Origin: Ulota crispa
Lineage: Eukaryota; Streptophyta; Bryopsida; Orthotrichales; Orthotrichaceae
Length of the DNA stretch: 64,000 bases
NCBI GenBank assembly: GCA_963920765.1
Contig: OY987244.1
Coordinates: 4,032,501 to 4,096,500 of the forward strand
Direction of reading: 5' to 3'
In this document: positions 12,600-23,700 of the stretch, in pieces
How the letters are laid out: every line of letters begins with the position of its first letter
Numbering within the stretch: the stretch's first letter is position 1
The notes under the pieces: generated by a model
The model's input: the letters and a program-made list of their open reading frames with translations, nothing else
Told to the model about the DNA's origin: nothing
Database searches by the model: none
Program-made: the position numbers and the translations under genes

Positions 12600-13405
12600 G
12601 AGCATTTCCACCGGTCCGGGCTTTTTCAAAGTTTTTTTAAGGTAGTCTGCTCATAAATTGCATGGGCTCTAAAATTGCTCATCTCACCAAATGTACTCTT
12701 TTTGTACATGTTGTTTTTCATAACCTTGCAATAATGTACAGGTGCTATACATTTGAGGAGGTGGGCAGTTTTAGAAACCTATGGCCTTTTCACTTTAAAA
12801 AATTTCATAACTAATTCCACAAAGCTCCAAAAAACATGAAACAACTTAGGTTAGATGTCAAATCTTCTTGTCTTTCAAGGAAAATTTACTGAAAAATATT
12901 TTAAGAAGTTTCACCTCCCCAAAATTTAGTTTCTGCCGTTAAATGGACGGTTTATGAGCACACTACCTTATCTGTTTTAGAAGGCCTTCAATCTCCTTGA
13001 TCTCCACCCATGCTTTTCAAAAGGTGGCCTACACTTCAACAAGCCCCATGAATAATCAATTGGCCACTTCTCAAGGAAAGTAGAGGTTAAAGTTCATTAA
13101 ACTTAGGACAAAGAGTGATGAACATAGCATTATTTTTGGCAAATTGTTGCAAGAAAGACAAAAAACTGACAAATTCTGCACCATTCTTAGACAGTCTGTC
13201 CATTTATTATCAAATGCACCATCAACATTTGTAATTTGGCAAACAAAAAAATGACATGGTCATAAATAGTGTCTTGAAGAGCCATTGCTAGAAACTTGCT
13301 AAAAACAATAGGACACATTGTCTTGGCTCTTGAGAGGTTTTTGAGAGAGCCCGCAACACTTTTCATCCACTTTGAGCGTGTTTTGAGGCACCGGTAGAGA
13401 TGCTC
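12600..13405. mobile_element. Tourist-like element, split by a nested AGGTA element
   Basis: Ends GAGCATTTCCACCGGTC and CACCGGTAGAGATGCTC are inverted, and TAA flanks both sides as a 3-bp duplication, the PIF/Harbinger pattern. Removing the nested 329-bp element and its TA leaves about 475 bp, similar in size to the other copies. Confidence 0.8.
12640..12968. mobile_element. AGGTA-family element, 329 bp, nested
   Basis: TA on both sides; AGGTAGTCTGCTCAT and ATGAGCACACTACCT are inverted. The interior (AAATGTACTCTTTTTGTACA, TTTCACCTCCCCAAAATT) matches 18556-18882. Confidence 0.9.
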
Positions 13406-13807
13406 TAAGCAGTTCTATATTTTGAAAAGCCAGAAAAGCAAAGCATATCACAGTTTGAACAATGGATTTTTTGGTTTCCATTCATATAACACACCAATCC
13501 CCTTCTGTTGAAGTATCGATACAAGCTGGCTAGATAGTCAAGGACAATGTGAAAGTTGTTTGCGGAGCTTTTTGTGACTTACCACAATCAGGCAAGGTAC
13601 TAACTATCTCCATGTTCCATCTATCTATATAATTGAATACAATATTAAATTTTGTCATCAGTGGTCGTTTATGTATGTCTCATTGGTTGGCCAAAAACTT
13701 GGGGTGAAACGTCACCTAAATGGAGGGTGAGAAAGCATTGAAATTGTGAGAAGGTGAAAAGTCATTAGAAATTGTGAAGTCATTTAAAATTGTGCAATGT
13801 CACATGC
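13406..13807. other. Gene-free stretch
   Basis: No gene recognised. Short repeats GAAATTGTGA/AAATTGTG lie just before the G-rich array. Confidence 0.4.
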
Positions 13808-14069
13808 GATGGGAATGAGGTCATGGGATGGGGGACATGGGATGGGGGCATGGAATGGGGGACATGGGATGGGGGACTGGGATGGGGGACATGGGATGGG
13901 GGCATGGAATGGGGGACATGGGATGGGGGCATGGAATAGGGGACATGGGATGGGGGCATGGTATGGGGATGGGGCCATGGAATAGGGGGCAAATATGGGG
14001 ATGGGAGGCACAAGATGGAGGGTATGGGATGGGGATGGAGCTATGGGATGAGGGGCATGGAATGGGGGC
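13808..14069 (+). repeat. G-rich minisatellite (GGGATGGGGGACAT / GGCATGGAAT units)
   Basis: Irregular alternation of GGGATGGGGGACATG and GGGGGCATGGAATGG units with strong strand asymmetry; runs of four or five G recur at short spacing, so quadruplex formation on the plus strand is plausible. Open frames through it on both strands are composition artefacts. Confidence 0.9.
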
Positions 14070-14447
14070 TTAAATATACGGAGGTACATTTTTAAAATTA
14101 TGCTTATGTATGAGAATGTCTCCTACATCACCTTATAATACCGACAAATAAGAAGGACTTGTATATTTATAATTGTGCATGTCTATTTGTGTCGAGATTT
14201 TTGTGTTTAGTAATTTGTAATTGGTCGGGGACCAAGGAGCAAAATGAAAAGGAAAGGCAACTTGGGTGGGTATGAAATTTTAGCTCAAAAATTGAAATTC
14301 AAGCTCAAGAGGTGAGGAAGAAGATGAAAGGATATTTTTATATTTAAATGGGTTGAGGGGTAAAGTGAAAGAGGAAGGCAATGGGTGTTGGGTGTGAAAG
14401 GTAGTTTTAAAATCAAGCTCAAGGAAGATGAAAGTGCATTTTTATTT
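14070..14447. other. Gene-free stretch
   Basis: No gene recognised. Two similar blocks (CAAGCTCAAG with GAAGATGAAAG and ATTTTTAT, near 14300 and 14415) suggest a local duplication. Confidence 0.4.
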
Positions 14448-15386
14448 TTAACTCCTAAAGGACCAAGCCCTTTTTCTATCAAAATCACTGAAAATTGCCA
14501 CTTCTAGGAAATGAGTAAGAAGGTAGGGTTTTTTTTTTTTTGGGACATCTAATCTTAGGATCTTACTGTAGACTAGAAAAGGTACTTGTGGGAAAATAAT
14601 TAGGTCATTCTAGATGGAGAGGAGTGAGATATTTACATCTGAAGTGAAAAAAAAGGTTTTTTTCCGTGCTATCCAAAAAATTTAGAAGCCTTTGACCACT
14701 CTTACATGTAAGAAATTGCTCTACACAAAGTTGAGGTTTATTTTTTCCATGTAGAAGACCAAGTTAGGCATGTGTGGGAGAATTTTCAAATCAATTGGAA
14801 CTATACAACACATGGAATAAATAGTAAGTAAGAAAAAGTAGAGAATGAGCCAAATCACTAAATTGTTAAGAATTGAATTATTGAAATGAAAAATGCAAAT
14901 CCCAACGGTTATAATGTTGTCATAAACAATCTACTTTCTTAGGTTTAGTTTAGTTTTTTTCCAAAATTTTGAAAATTGTGGAAAACAAAAGATTTCAAAG
15001 TTTATTTTTGAGTAGAGGATCCATAACTGCCCACAAACTAAAACATCTCATAACTTCATCTTAGTGATTGAAATGGAATGATTCAGAGCTTCATACATAT
15101 AAAAAAAATCCAAAGAACCAATTTCAGATTTTTATTTTAAAAAAATACAAATTTTAAAAAAGTTTTTGGACTGCCCGGATTGCCCTCCTTCCCTTGGGCA
15201 GCAAAAATTGTTGCATAACTTCTTTGTTGAATGTCAAAATGAGGAAAGAATCAGATGCCCACATAGATCTTTGAATTCCCCATCTTCCATAAAAGTTTCA
15301 AAAAATTACACAAATTAGTTTAGTCATAGGTACATGCCCAAAATCCCAATTGTCCCCTAAAGGGACAACAGTCGTTTAGGGGTTAA
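14448..15386 (+). mobile_element. Long-class TTAA-family element, 939 bp
   Basis: TTAACTCCTAAAGGACC to GTCGTTTAGGGGTTAA; the interior is as in 48516-49447. Its right TTAA is interrupted by the next element. Confidence 0.88.
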
Positions 15387-15696
15387 GGTAGGAGCACCCA
15401 TAAACGTCAAACTAAGGGTTTTGAACATGTTGACTATTAATAAACAACTAGCAAATTATAGGATCCTATTAGGAATAGAACAAAATGGGTTTGCATTTTC
15501 AAATGTATTATTTGGATACTATAAGAATAAGTTGAATTTTTAAAGAGCAAACTGCCATTGCACTCATAACCACTTTTAATAATTAATGTTCATATGTTGT
15601 ATATTCTTATCATTACATCTGTTCTTTTCCACATATTTTCCAAAATTTCAGAAGTGACGGTTATGGGGAAACTGACGCTTATGGGTGCTCCTACCT
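15386..15696. mobile_element. AGGTA-family element, 311 bp, inserted in a TTAA terminus
   Basis: AGGTAGGAGCACCCATAAAC mirrors GCTTATGGGTGCTCCTACCT. TA lies on each side (15384-15385, 15697-15698). Removing it and one TA restores GGGGTTAAA, so it landed in the terminal TTAA of the neighbouring element. Confidence 0.88.
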
Positions 15697-17349
15697 TAAA
15701 TGAGTTGCTGAGGGAAATGGAAGGATAAGGAAAGGAGTTTGGTTTTTTTTTTTCACACTAATTGGAATTTTGAATTTTTTTGTACCTCTCTTATATAATT
15801 GTCATGTATAAAAATGGAATAAGTTGATCTAATGAAATACATCCTTATAAAGTTTGAAACTTTGAAAAGATGTACATAAATACAGTTAAACTCTTGAAAA
15901 AGTTTCAAGAATTTGATCCACAAATAGTTTTATTGAGAGAGGTCAATTCATGGCAATGAGCATGTAAACAAGAAGGAATTCTAGGGATTGAACATCTTTC
16001 ACACAATTAATAAATATAACACCTTCACTTTTTCTCTAATACTATCTCCCCTCCTCGGGCTCTCCTCTTGCTTATACCCTCCTCCTTCTCTCATATAAAT
16101 AAGGAATTATGTCATGAGCCAATTCACTTGAATAAAAATTATTTATACGTAACTATTATTTAATCTAGTGTTTTTTCAGATATAAAATATATACTCTTTC
16201 AGATATGAAAGTTCCAATGTTATTGGATTCAAGAGATGATTAATATTATAAATTTACACAAAAGCGTTAGGGTTATGAATTTCAAATGGCGTTGTCATAT
16301 TTGAATTTTTCAGAAAAGGTAGGGAAAATACGTTTGATTATGTTGTTTAAAATATATACATCGAAAAAATTTAATAATATTAAGCACATGTTCTTAAGTA
16401 AGAATAAGAAAATAGCTTTACAATAATTTTCTGAACTAATGAATGTTTGAATTCATTAATGAAATTTGCATGGAGTGAGGAATAAACACCAAAATTTGGA
16501 TTTCTAACAAAATTGTTATTATATATTTGTAGTAAATTTGTAATACTTTATTACTCCAAAAGAGGTACAAAACAATTTGAATAATAAATAAACACATGCA
16601 CTATATTGAATAGTAGAGAAACATAAATTTAAAAATAAATAATAATTACACTTCTATGAAAATTAAATTAAAAATACAAATTAATTAAAGAGCAATTTAT
16701 CAAACAATGGTTAAATAAATACTGTAAAAACCCACTTGAAATGAAGAACGCAAAAAAGTAAATAGAAAAGAAAAATCGTAGTTTTGTGAAAAGTAAATTA
16801 ATTTAATTTGAAATGTAAGTTAAAAATTATTAATAATAATAGCTCTATGAAAACAGAACCCACTTGAAAAACAAAATCACAGTTGTATGAAAACTAATCT
16901 AAATAAAAAACCTTAATCAAAGAGTAATGGATTAAATAATGAACAAAAAAGATTGTAAAAACCCATGTGAAAAAAATTATGAAAAAAAGTTTAATGGTAA
17001 GTTCAAAAACAAAAAAAAATCAATTATAGTTCTATGAAAACCAAACCCATGCAAAAAAAAATCAAAAATTAGTTGTAAGTTAAGAAAAATTAACATTTAC
17101 AATTTTATGAAAACTAAATCCATGTGGAAAAAATCAATCATACTTTTATGAAAACTAAATTGAAGGGAAAATTACAAACAAGGGCATGAAAACAAAAAAT
17201 ATTATAAATATGGGCACAATTTCAAAATAATTACAAATAAGGGCACAATTCCAAAATAGTTTCTAAATTTTTATAATTTTTTTTGGTTTGGACAATGGTT
17301 GATTTAGATACATCACATTAAATGTTAATCAATTTCCAAAAAACTTAGA
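15697..17349. other. Very AT-rich gene-free stretch with degenerate short repeats
   Basis: No gene recognised. From about 16720 to 17170 a degenerate unit with CTATGAAAACTAAACCCATG-like words recurs, followed by AATAAGGGCACAATT-type repeats up to 17260. Confidence 0.5.
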
Positions 17350-17683
17350 GATTTTCCCTCTAATTTTGCTCAAGCTTTGAAATGGATCACCTTCTCAAAT
17401 AAACTACTTTTGTACATGTTTTTTTTCATAGGCCTCAACTATATACAAGCATTGTATCCTACGTTTGAGGAGGTGATCCATTTTAGAGCTAACGCTATGC
17501 CATTTCAATTTCAAAATTTCATAACCAATTCTACAATTCTTAAAAAAATATGAAACAATTTATGTCAGATACCAATTCCTCTTATCTTTGAAGGGAGATT
17601 TAATGAAAAATATTTGAAGAAGTTTCACCTTCTCCAAAATTCAATTCCAACCCTTAGATAATCCGTTCATGAGCTTCCTACCT
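17350..17683. mobile_element. AGGTA-family element with a decayed left end
   Basis: The interior (TTGCTCAAGCTTTGAAATGG, GGAGGTGATCCATTTTAGAG) and right end GAGCTTCCTACCT match 18556-18882; the left terminus is no longer legible. TA at 17684-17685 follows. Confidence 0.7.
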
Positions 17684-17685
17684 TA

Positions 17686-17904
17686 AGGTAAACATACCCA
17701 ACCTAGAGCATGAACCTAATGTGATGCACATGTACACCAATTTTACATTCCAGATCTAAAATCTAGGTAGGTCATAGAAAGCTTATTTTTTGAGAAACAA
17801 AAAATAAGCTATCCATGACTTGCCTAGATTTTAGTTTTGTAATGTAAACTTGATGTACATATGCACCACATTAGGTTCATGCTCTAGATTGAGTATGTCT
17901 ACTT
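17686..17904. mobile_element. AGGTA-family palindrome, 219 bp
   Basis: Long inverted arms (AGCATGAACCTAATGTG and mirror, TTACATTCCAGATCTAAAAT and mirror) around a central AAGCTTATTTTTTGAG hairpin. It shares the TA at 17684-17685 with the previous element; TA follows at 17905-17906. Confidence 0.88.
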
Positions 17905-18111
17905 TAGAGCCAGTTTTCATGGGGGCTGGAGGGATCCGACTTGGATGTCTAGCCTTCAATTTTGTAAAAGTCAAACTACATCCTTGGACGGCTTGGACCC
18001 AAAATTGGAGGTTGCTTTTTAAACTCTACCCATTGTGAAGATCTCAGAATATTTCTTCTTTCTGCATGTAGTCCTATTGGATGGGCCTTGAGTAATCAAG
18101 GAAATTGGCCC

Positions 18112-18344
18112 TGAACCCCTGAGCACCAAGAGTTGTTTTAGGCTTAGGAGAAAATAGGGGGTTTAATGGCCACCAGAGCTTGGAAAATTAGAGTAAGAAA
18201 AAGTGACTGTAGGATTTGAAAAAGGACTATCTTCTCTGCTGAGACCAGCCATGATTGCTTTCACCATACAAATCAAGAGAAAAAGTGAGATAAAGTTGGG
18301 ATCCCCAACAACAGGATCTTGTCATTGGGGCACTTAAGGGTTAA
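18112..18344. mobile_element. Short-class TTAA-family element, 233 bp
   Basis: TGAACCCCTGAGCACCAAGA to GGGGCACTTAAGGGTTAA, terminal inverted repeats only; similar in size to 31504-31735 and 53994-54241. Confidence 0.65.
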
Positions 18345-18999
18345 GGTAGGAGGCTTGAAAATTGTCCAAGCTCTAAAACGGCTCACCCTCTAAAATGTAC
18401 TCTCTTTGTACATGCTTTTTTCCATAGATTTCCAAAATTGTACTAGTAGAGTAAATATGAAGAGGTGAGCGGTTTTTGAGCCTTATGCCTTTTTAGCTTC
18501 AAAATTTCATAACTAGTTCCACAGTACTCCAAAAAATATGAAACGACTTGGGTTAAGGTAGGAGGCTCAAATTTGGAGCAGGCTCTAAAATGGAGCACCT
18601 CCTCAAATGTACTCCTTTTGTACATCTTGTTTTTCATAACCCTTCAACAATGTACAACTCATATACATTTGAGGAGGTGCTCCATTATAGAGCCCTATGG
18701 CCTTTCCACTTCAAATATTCATAACTAATTCCACAAAGTTCCAAAAAATATGAAACAACTTGGGTTAGATGCTGATTCTTCTTGTCTTTCAAGGAAAGTT
18801 TACTGAAAATCATTTCAAGGAGTTTCACCTATCCAAAATTCAGTTTCAGCTCTTAGATGCTCCATTTATGAGCCTCCTACCTTAGATGCCAATTCTTCTT
18901 GTCTTTCAAGAAAAAATTACTGAAAAATATTTCAAGAAGTTCCACCTCCCTAAATTTCAGTTTCAGCCCTTAGATGGTCGGTTTATGAGCCTCCTACCT
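18344..18999. mobile_element. AGGTA-family element interrupted by a sister copy
   Basis: AGGTAGGAGGCTTG to GAGCCTCCTACCT with TA on both sides, 656 bp. Without the nested copy and its TA it is 327 bp, the same as the nested copy. Confidence 0.92.
18556..18882. mobile_element. AGGTA-family element, 327 bp, nested in a sister copy
   Basis: AGGTAGGAGGCTC and GAGCCTCCTACCT are perfect inverted ends. The host reads GGGT-TA before and TA-GATGCC after; the empty site GGGTTAGATGC is visible in the nested copy itself near 18764, which proves a 2-bp TA target duplication. Confidence 0.95.
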
Positions 19000-19020
19000 T
19001 AGTGCACAACTGCACAGTCA

Positions 19021-20705
19021 GGTTTAGGGTTACGACAAAGCTAAAGAGTAGAGACGAAGCAGAGACGCTCTCTACGGGAGAAGCTTTTAGGGTTACGACA
19101 AAACCACCGAGAACAAGGCGGTTCGCAATGTCCCTTTAGCGACTCGCTTTTCGAAATAAGGTACCTAACTTACTTAAACTAAACTTCTTCAGAATGCTTG
19201 TCTGTCGATGCATAACCTCTTCCCCTGCGATCCATAGCCAATTTTTTTTTCTTTAATCTGCTTCTCAAGTCATTTTGACGTGCATTGTCCTCAAATATGA
19301 CTAAATTTATATCACAACTTTTGACTCGATCTTTGTTATAGCTACAGATGATGTGAAAACCAGTGATCGATTAGAAATTTAGCACATGTAGCAATGTTCA
19401 TTGCAACTTGAGCTGTTTATGAATGTCACAATGGCAGGTGAATCAGTTCGGCTGGAATAGAAGGAATGGTGTGACACAGTATTGGCCTTGGAGGTTACAG
19501 AGACTGCGTGCTTGAGATCTGGAGCTTTAGGGTTACGACAAAGCCACGGAAGCAAAAAGCCAAAGGAGAACAAGCCGGTTCGCAATGTCCTTTCAGCGAC
19601 TCACTTTTTGAATAAGGTACCTACATAAACTAAACTTCTTCAGAAAGCTTCAGTCTGTCGATGCAAAGCCTCGTCCTCCGCGATCCAGAGTCAATAAAAA
19701 AATTCTTTAATCTGTTTCTCAGGTCATTTTGACGGACATTGTCCTCAAATGTGGCTAAATATATCACAACTTTTGACTCGATCTTTGTTATAGCTACAGA
19801 CGATGTGAAAACCAGTGATCGATTTGAATTTTAGCATAATCAGCAATGTTTATTGCAACTTGAGAGCTGTTTATGAACGTCACAATGGCAGGTGAACCAG
19901 TTCGACTGGAATAGAAGGAATGGTGTGACGTAGTATTGGCCTTTGAAGGTTCCAGAGACTGCGTGCTCGAGATCTGGAGCTTTAGGGTTACGACAAAGCC
20001 ACGGAAGCAAAAAGCCAAAGGTGAACAAGCAGGTTCACAATGTCTCTATAGCGACTCGCTTTTCCAATAAGGTACCTACTTAAATTAAACTTCTTCAGGA
20101 AGCTTTTGTCTGTCGATGCAAAGTCTTCTCCCTTGCGATTTAGAGTCAATAACAAATTCGTTAATCTGCTTCTCAGGTCATTTTGACGGGCATTGTCCTC
20201 AAATGTGACTAAATATATCACAACTTTGACTCGATTTTTGTTATAGCTACAGAGAACGTGAAAACCAGCGATCGATTTGAATTTTAGCACATTCAGCAAT
20301 GTTTATTGCGAATTGAGCTGTTTATGAATGTCACAATTTAGGAGCATTGCTCGCAGGTGCATCAACTTCTGAGGTTGCTTCTGTCTGTCGATGCAAAGTC
20401 TTCTCTCCTGCGGTCCAGAGTAAAAAAAAATTCTTTAATCTGCTTCTCAGGTCATTTTGACGGGCATTGTCCTCAAATGTGGCTAAATATATCTCAATTT
20501 CTGACTCGATCTTTGTTATAGCTACAAACGATGTGAAAACCAGTGATCGATTTGAATTTCAGCAATGTTTATTTGGAATTGAGCTGTTTATGAATGTTAC
20601 ACTTTAGGAGCATTGCTGGCAGGTGAATCAGTTCGGCTGGATTGAAAGGAATGGTGTGACGCAGCATTGGTGTTGAATGTTCCAGAGACGAGATCTGGGG
20701 AGGAA
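19021..20705 (+). repeat. Tandem array of about 450-bp units in the DCC1 promoter/5'UTR
   Basis: Roughly four copies of one unit lie directly upstream of the DCC1 start. The landmark TTAGGGTTACGACAAA recurs near 19087, 19527 and 19982, and GTCTGTCGATGCA recurs near 19202, 19650, 20108 and 20383. Spacing is about 440-455 bp, except that the last unit has lost its first part. The units also share AATAAGGTACCTAC, a plausible splice donor context, so part of the array may be leader exon. The copies differ by scattered substitutions and small indels. The final copy runs to about 60 bp before the ATG at 20762. The array starts about 20 bp after a miniature transposon that ends at 18999. Confidence 0.85.
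19024..19989 (-). promoter_or_regulatory. Four telo-box-like motifs upstream of DCC1
   Basis: TTAGGGTT (reverse complement AACCCTAA) occurs at 19024-19031, 19087-19094, 19527-19534 and 19982-19989, carried along by the tandem unit. The telo-box is a known plant promoter motif enriched upstream of translation and cell-cycle genes, so it would suit a replication-fork gene. That it acts here is inference; distances of 770-1740 bp from the ATG are compatible with a promoter plus leader intron. Confidence 0.4.
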
Positions 20706-20761
20706 CAGGTTTGAGTCTTTCGAACCGTGGTTAACCTAATGTGAGTGTTCGGTGAAAGGCA

Positions 20762-23700
20762 ATGGCGGAATCGTTGGATCTGAATGTGAATGGACGAGCC
20801 ACGGTGATTTACGGGGAAGGATTTGGCACTGAAGAGTTCAAGCTGTTGGAAGTGGATGAAAACGTCTTACAAGAGCTACTGAATGACGGGTATGTATATT
20901 TTTCTGAACTTCTCAGACACCATCTGTGAAACATTCCGAAGTATACTTAAATAGAGTACTGTCTATCCTTTAAACAAATCTTCATAGTGCATGAAAAGTA
21001 ATCTCTTCATAGATGTCTTACAGAGATACTTTTTGGTTCCTGAAATTTCTTCTCTAATCATTAGATTTTTCCACCATCTCTTCACTATTATCTTTCTGTT
21101 GTTCTAACAGCTCCATATAAACCTGCACATGATTTCTTCTTGAAGCTGGTATGTTGACTAGTTATGTTTGATTCTTGAAGAGAAAATTTGATGGATACCC
21201 CTGAAGTTTGCAATGTTTGCATAGATACCCCTGCTTTTTCAGAAATTGCCCAAATACCCTTGGACGAAAATTTTCAGGGGTTTGTTTTGTTGTGCATGCC
21301 ACTTCCCTTCTTCCTTTGTACGCTCATTGCTTCTTTTTTTGTTTCATTACATTCCCTTCTTCACCAGTGGTCATGAAGAAAGTACGAGCACAACAAATAA
21401 ATGCCTAAAAATGATGGTCCAAGGGTATTTGTGCAATTTCTGAAAAAGCAGGGGTATCTATGCAAGTATCGTAAACTTCAGGGGTATCCATGAAATTTTC
21501 CCTATACTTAAATGGAGTACTGTCCATCCCTTAGAGAAATCTTCATAATGCATGTTAAGAAGCCTCTTAATAGATGTCTTACAGAGATACTTTTTGGTTC
21601 CTGAAATTTCTTCTCTAATCATTAGATTTTTCTACCATCTCGTCACTATTCTCTTTCTGTTGTTCTAACAGCTCCATATAAACCTGCACATGATTTCATC
21701 TTGAAGCTGGTGTTTTGATTTGAATCGGATGTGAATAGTATAGAGTCCTGTTGTGCAGACATGGTGTTTTATAGGGCATGGAGGCTGCGAAGTCCTATTT
21801 TGAAGTACAGAGCACTTTGAACGTATTTACAAAAACCAAAGGTCAATAAGATCAACTCTTATCGCTAATATTATTGAGTAAACCCTAATTGAGACAACTT
21901 GCATAGTCTAGCAACCATTTTAGGTCAAATCCTACTTCAAGGTCTAGGTGAGCGTAAATCAATTTTGCATTTTCAAATCTCTTGAGGTGCTCCGTTTGAT
22001 GTGCTTAAAAATCCAAGAATATTGTACGATCTTTTTTTTTTAATCAAAATGAAATTTTGAGAGTCTTGATAGTGAATGTGTAACTTGTTGGTGTCCATGA
22101 AAACGAAAGAAGTGTTGAATGTGCTTAGGTTCCCAGAAACAATATTTTGGCACTTGACATCTATCCCTTACCTTAGCGTTCAATACCACACAAACCTTAG
22201 TTGCTTTTCTTTCATAGAGTTTGTGATTCGTGAGGGTCTTTACAAAGCATGCTGAAGTTAGGATTGGAGGCCTTCATCCTGAGGTCTTCATGTAGAAAAA
22301 AGAAAACCTACATTGTGCTTGGGGTCTTCTTTCGGTATTCTACGGTTTAAACATGTCCGTGAACTGCAATGACTAATTTGTAGCAGTGTCTATAACCACT
22401 CTCCAATTCAGTATCATGCAATGGGTTAAAGTACATGCTAGATAAGCTTCAAATGTTCGCTGTACATTTGCACTCGTATTGGTGCTTTATGAAACGGATG
22501 GGTAGGTTAGGTTGTTTCATGCTTTATTCAACTCTTTTGATCTCAGATCAGATATGTTTTGTTGTACTCAGATTGACCATCAAGGGAGATAAAAACGATG
22601 AAGCGGTTCTGTGTACTTCCTCAACCACATATGCAATCAAATACGTTTCAACTTCAAACACGGTTTTACTCATTCCTCCTGCACAGTTCACAGCTTCTGA
22701 ATCAGAGACCACTGACGATGGGATAGCTTGTATAGAGCCAGGCAGTGCTGGTGTCGTGGCAACAGCTTCAGGTCTCATAGAACTCGTGGAGACAGCGCCC
22801 AGGCTCGACAAACTGAAGATTCTTCTGAACCAATGGCCTTACACTGAAGATTTGGATGAGGAGCAGGTCATACTCAACTCTCTCTAAGTATACACTCTGT
22901 ACTTGCACATTGCAAATTTGAGAGTGCAACTAGAAGCCTATTTGTCCCAAAGAGCTCTAACCAAACAAAGCAAACTATTTAAGCAAGATATTGAGTTATA
23001 TGTCCTGTTTCATTCAATCGTCTTCTTTTGGTTGCAAGATGGGTTTGAAACGAGTCCAACACCTTTGGAGCGTTGCAAAATCGTACAATTGGATTTGCTA
23101 GGTTGCAACTAGTTTAATGGGAAAATTTTCTCTTTGTTTCCTAAGCAACTTCAAAAGTTGAATGAACTCGTTGTTAACTTTATTACTAACTTTTATATCC
23201 CTTATTTACACTTTAAAAGTGAGTATGTTAGGGTTCCAGTAGTCTAGAATGGTGGAATTTACCTCATTGACTATCAAACACACCTACTTCTAGGAGGTCA
23301 AAGAAAAACACAACGTCAAAATTAGGAATGTACTCAAAGGTCGTTTCTAATAGCATTAAGCATGTTGAGTATATTTATAGTTCAGATGTCAACATTTAAA
23401 GTTGTAATTATTATGGATTTGAAATTATTATGCCATGAGCATACTGTGGTTGCAAAGCCTTTTAAATTACATAAATTTCTTCTATATGTGCAGATCTTTT
23501 TGTAGTGAAAAGTTGCTTTTCTGTAATCACTATCGACTGAAATTACAATTTCCGGTGCAGTTTTTTACAGTTACTTTTACTGTTGAAAGTTTCTGACTAG
23601 TTGTGAGACTGAATCATTTACGCATGCCTTCGTTGTTCAGATGCTAGAGGAAGATGATCGAGGACGAGCGGGGCTATACACCATGGACGACCTCGTAAAC

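Noticed and set aside
13780..14089. Proline/histidine-rich and glycine/methionine-rich frames
   Set aside because: These are opposite-strand readings of the G-rich tandem array, not genes.
19024..19989. Interstitial telomere
   Set aside because: Single TTAGGGTT words in each unit, not tandem TTTAGGG; better read as telo-box-like promoter words.
22435..22571. Upstream part of the frame continuing into DCC1 exon 2
   Set aside because: Reading-frame continuity with exon 1 and family similarity place the acceptor at 22571/22572; the upstream codons are intron.
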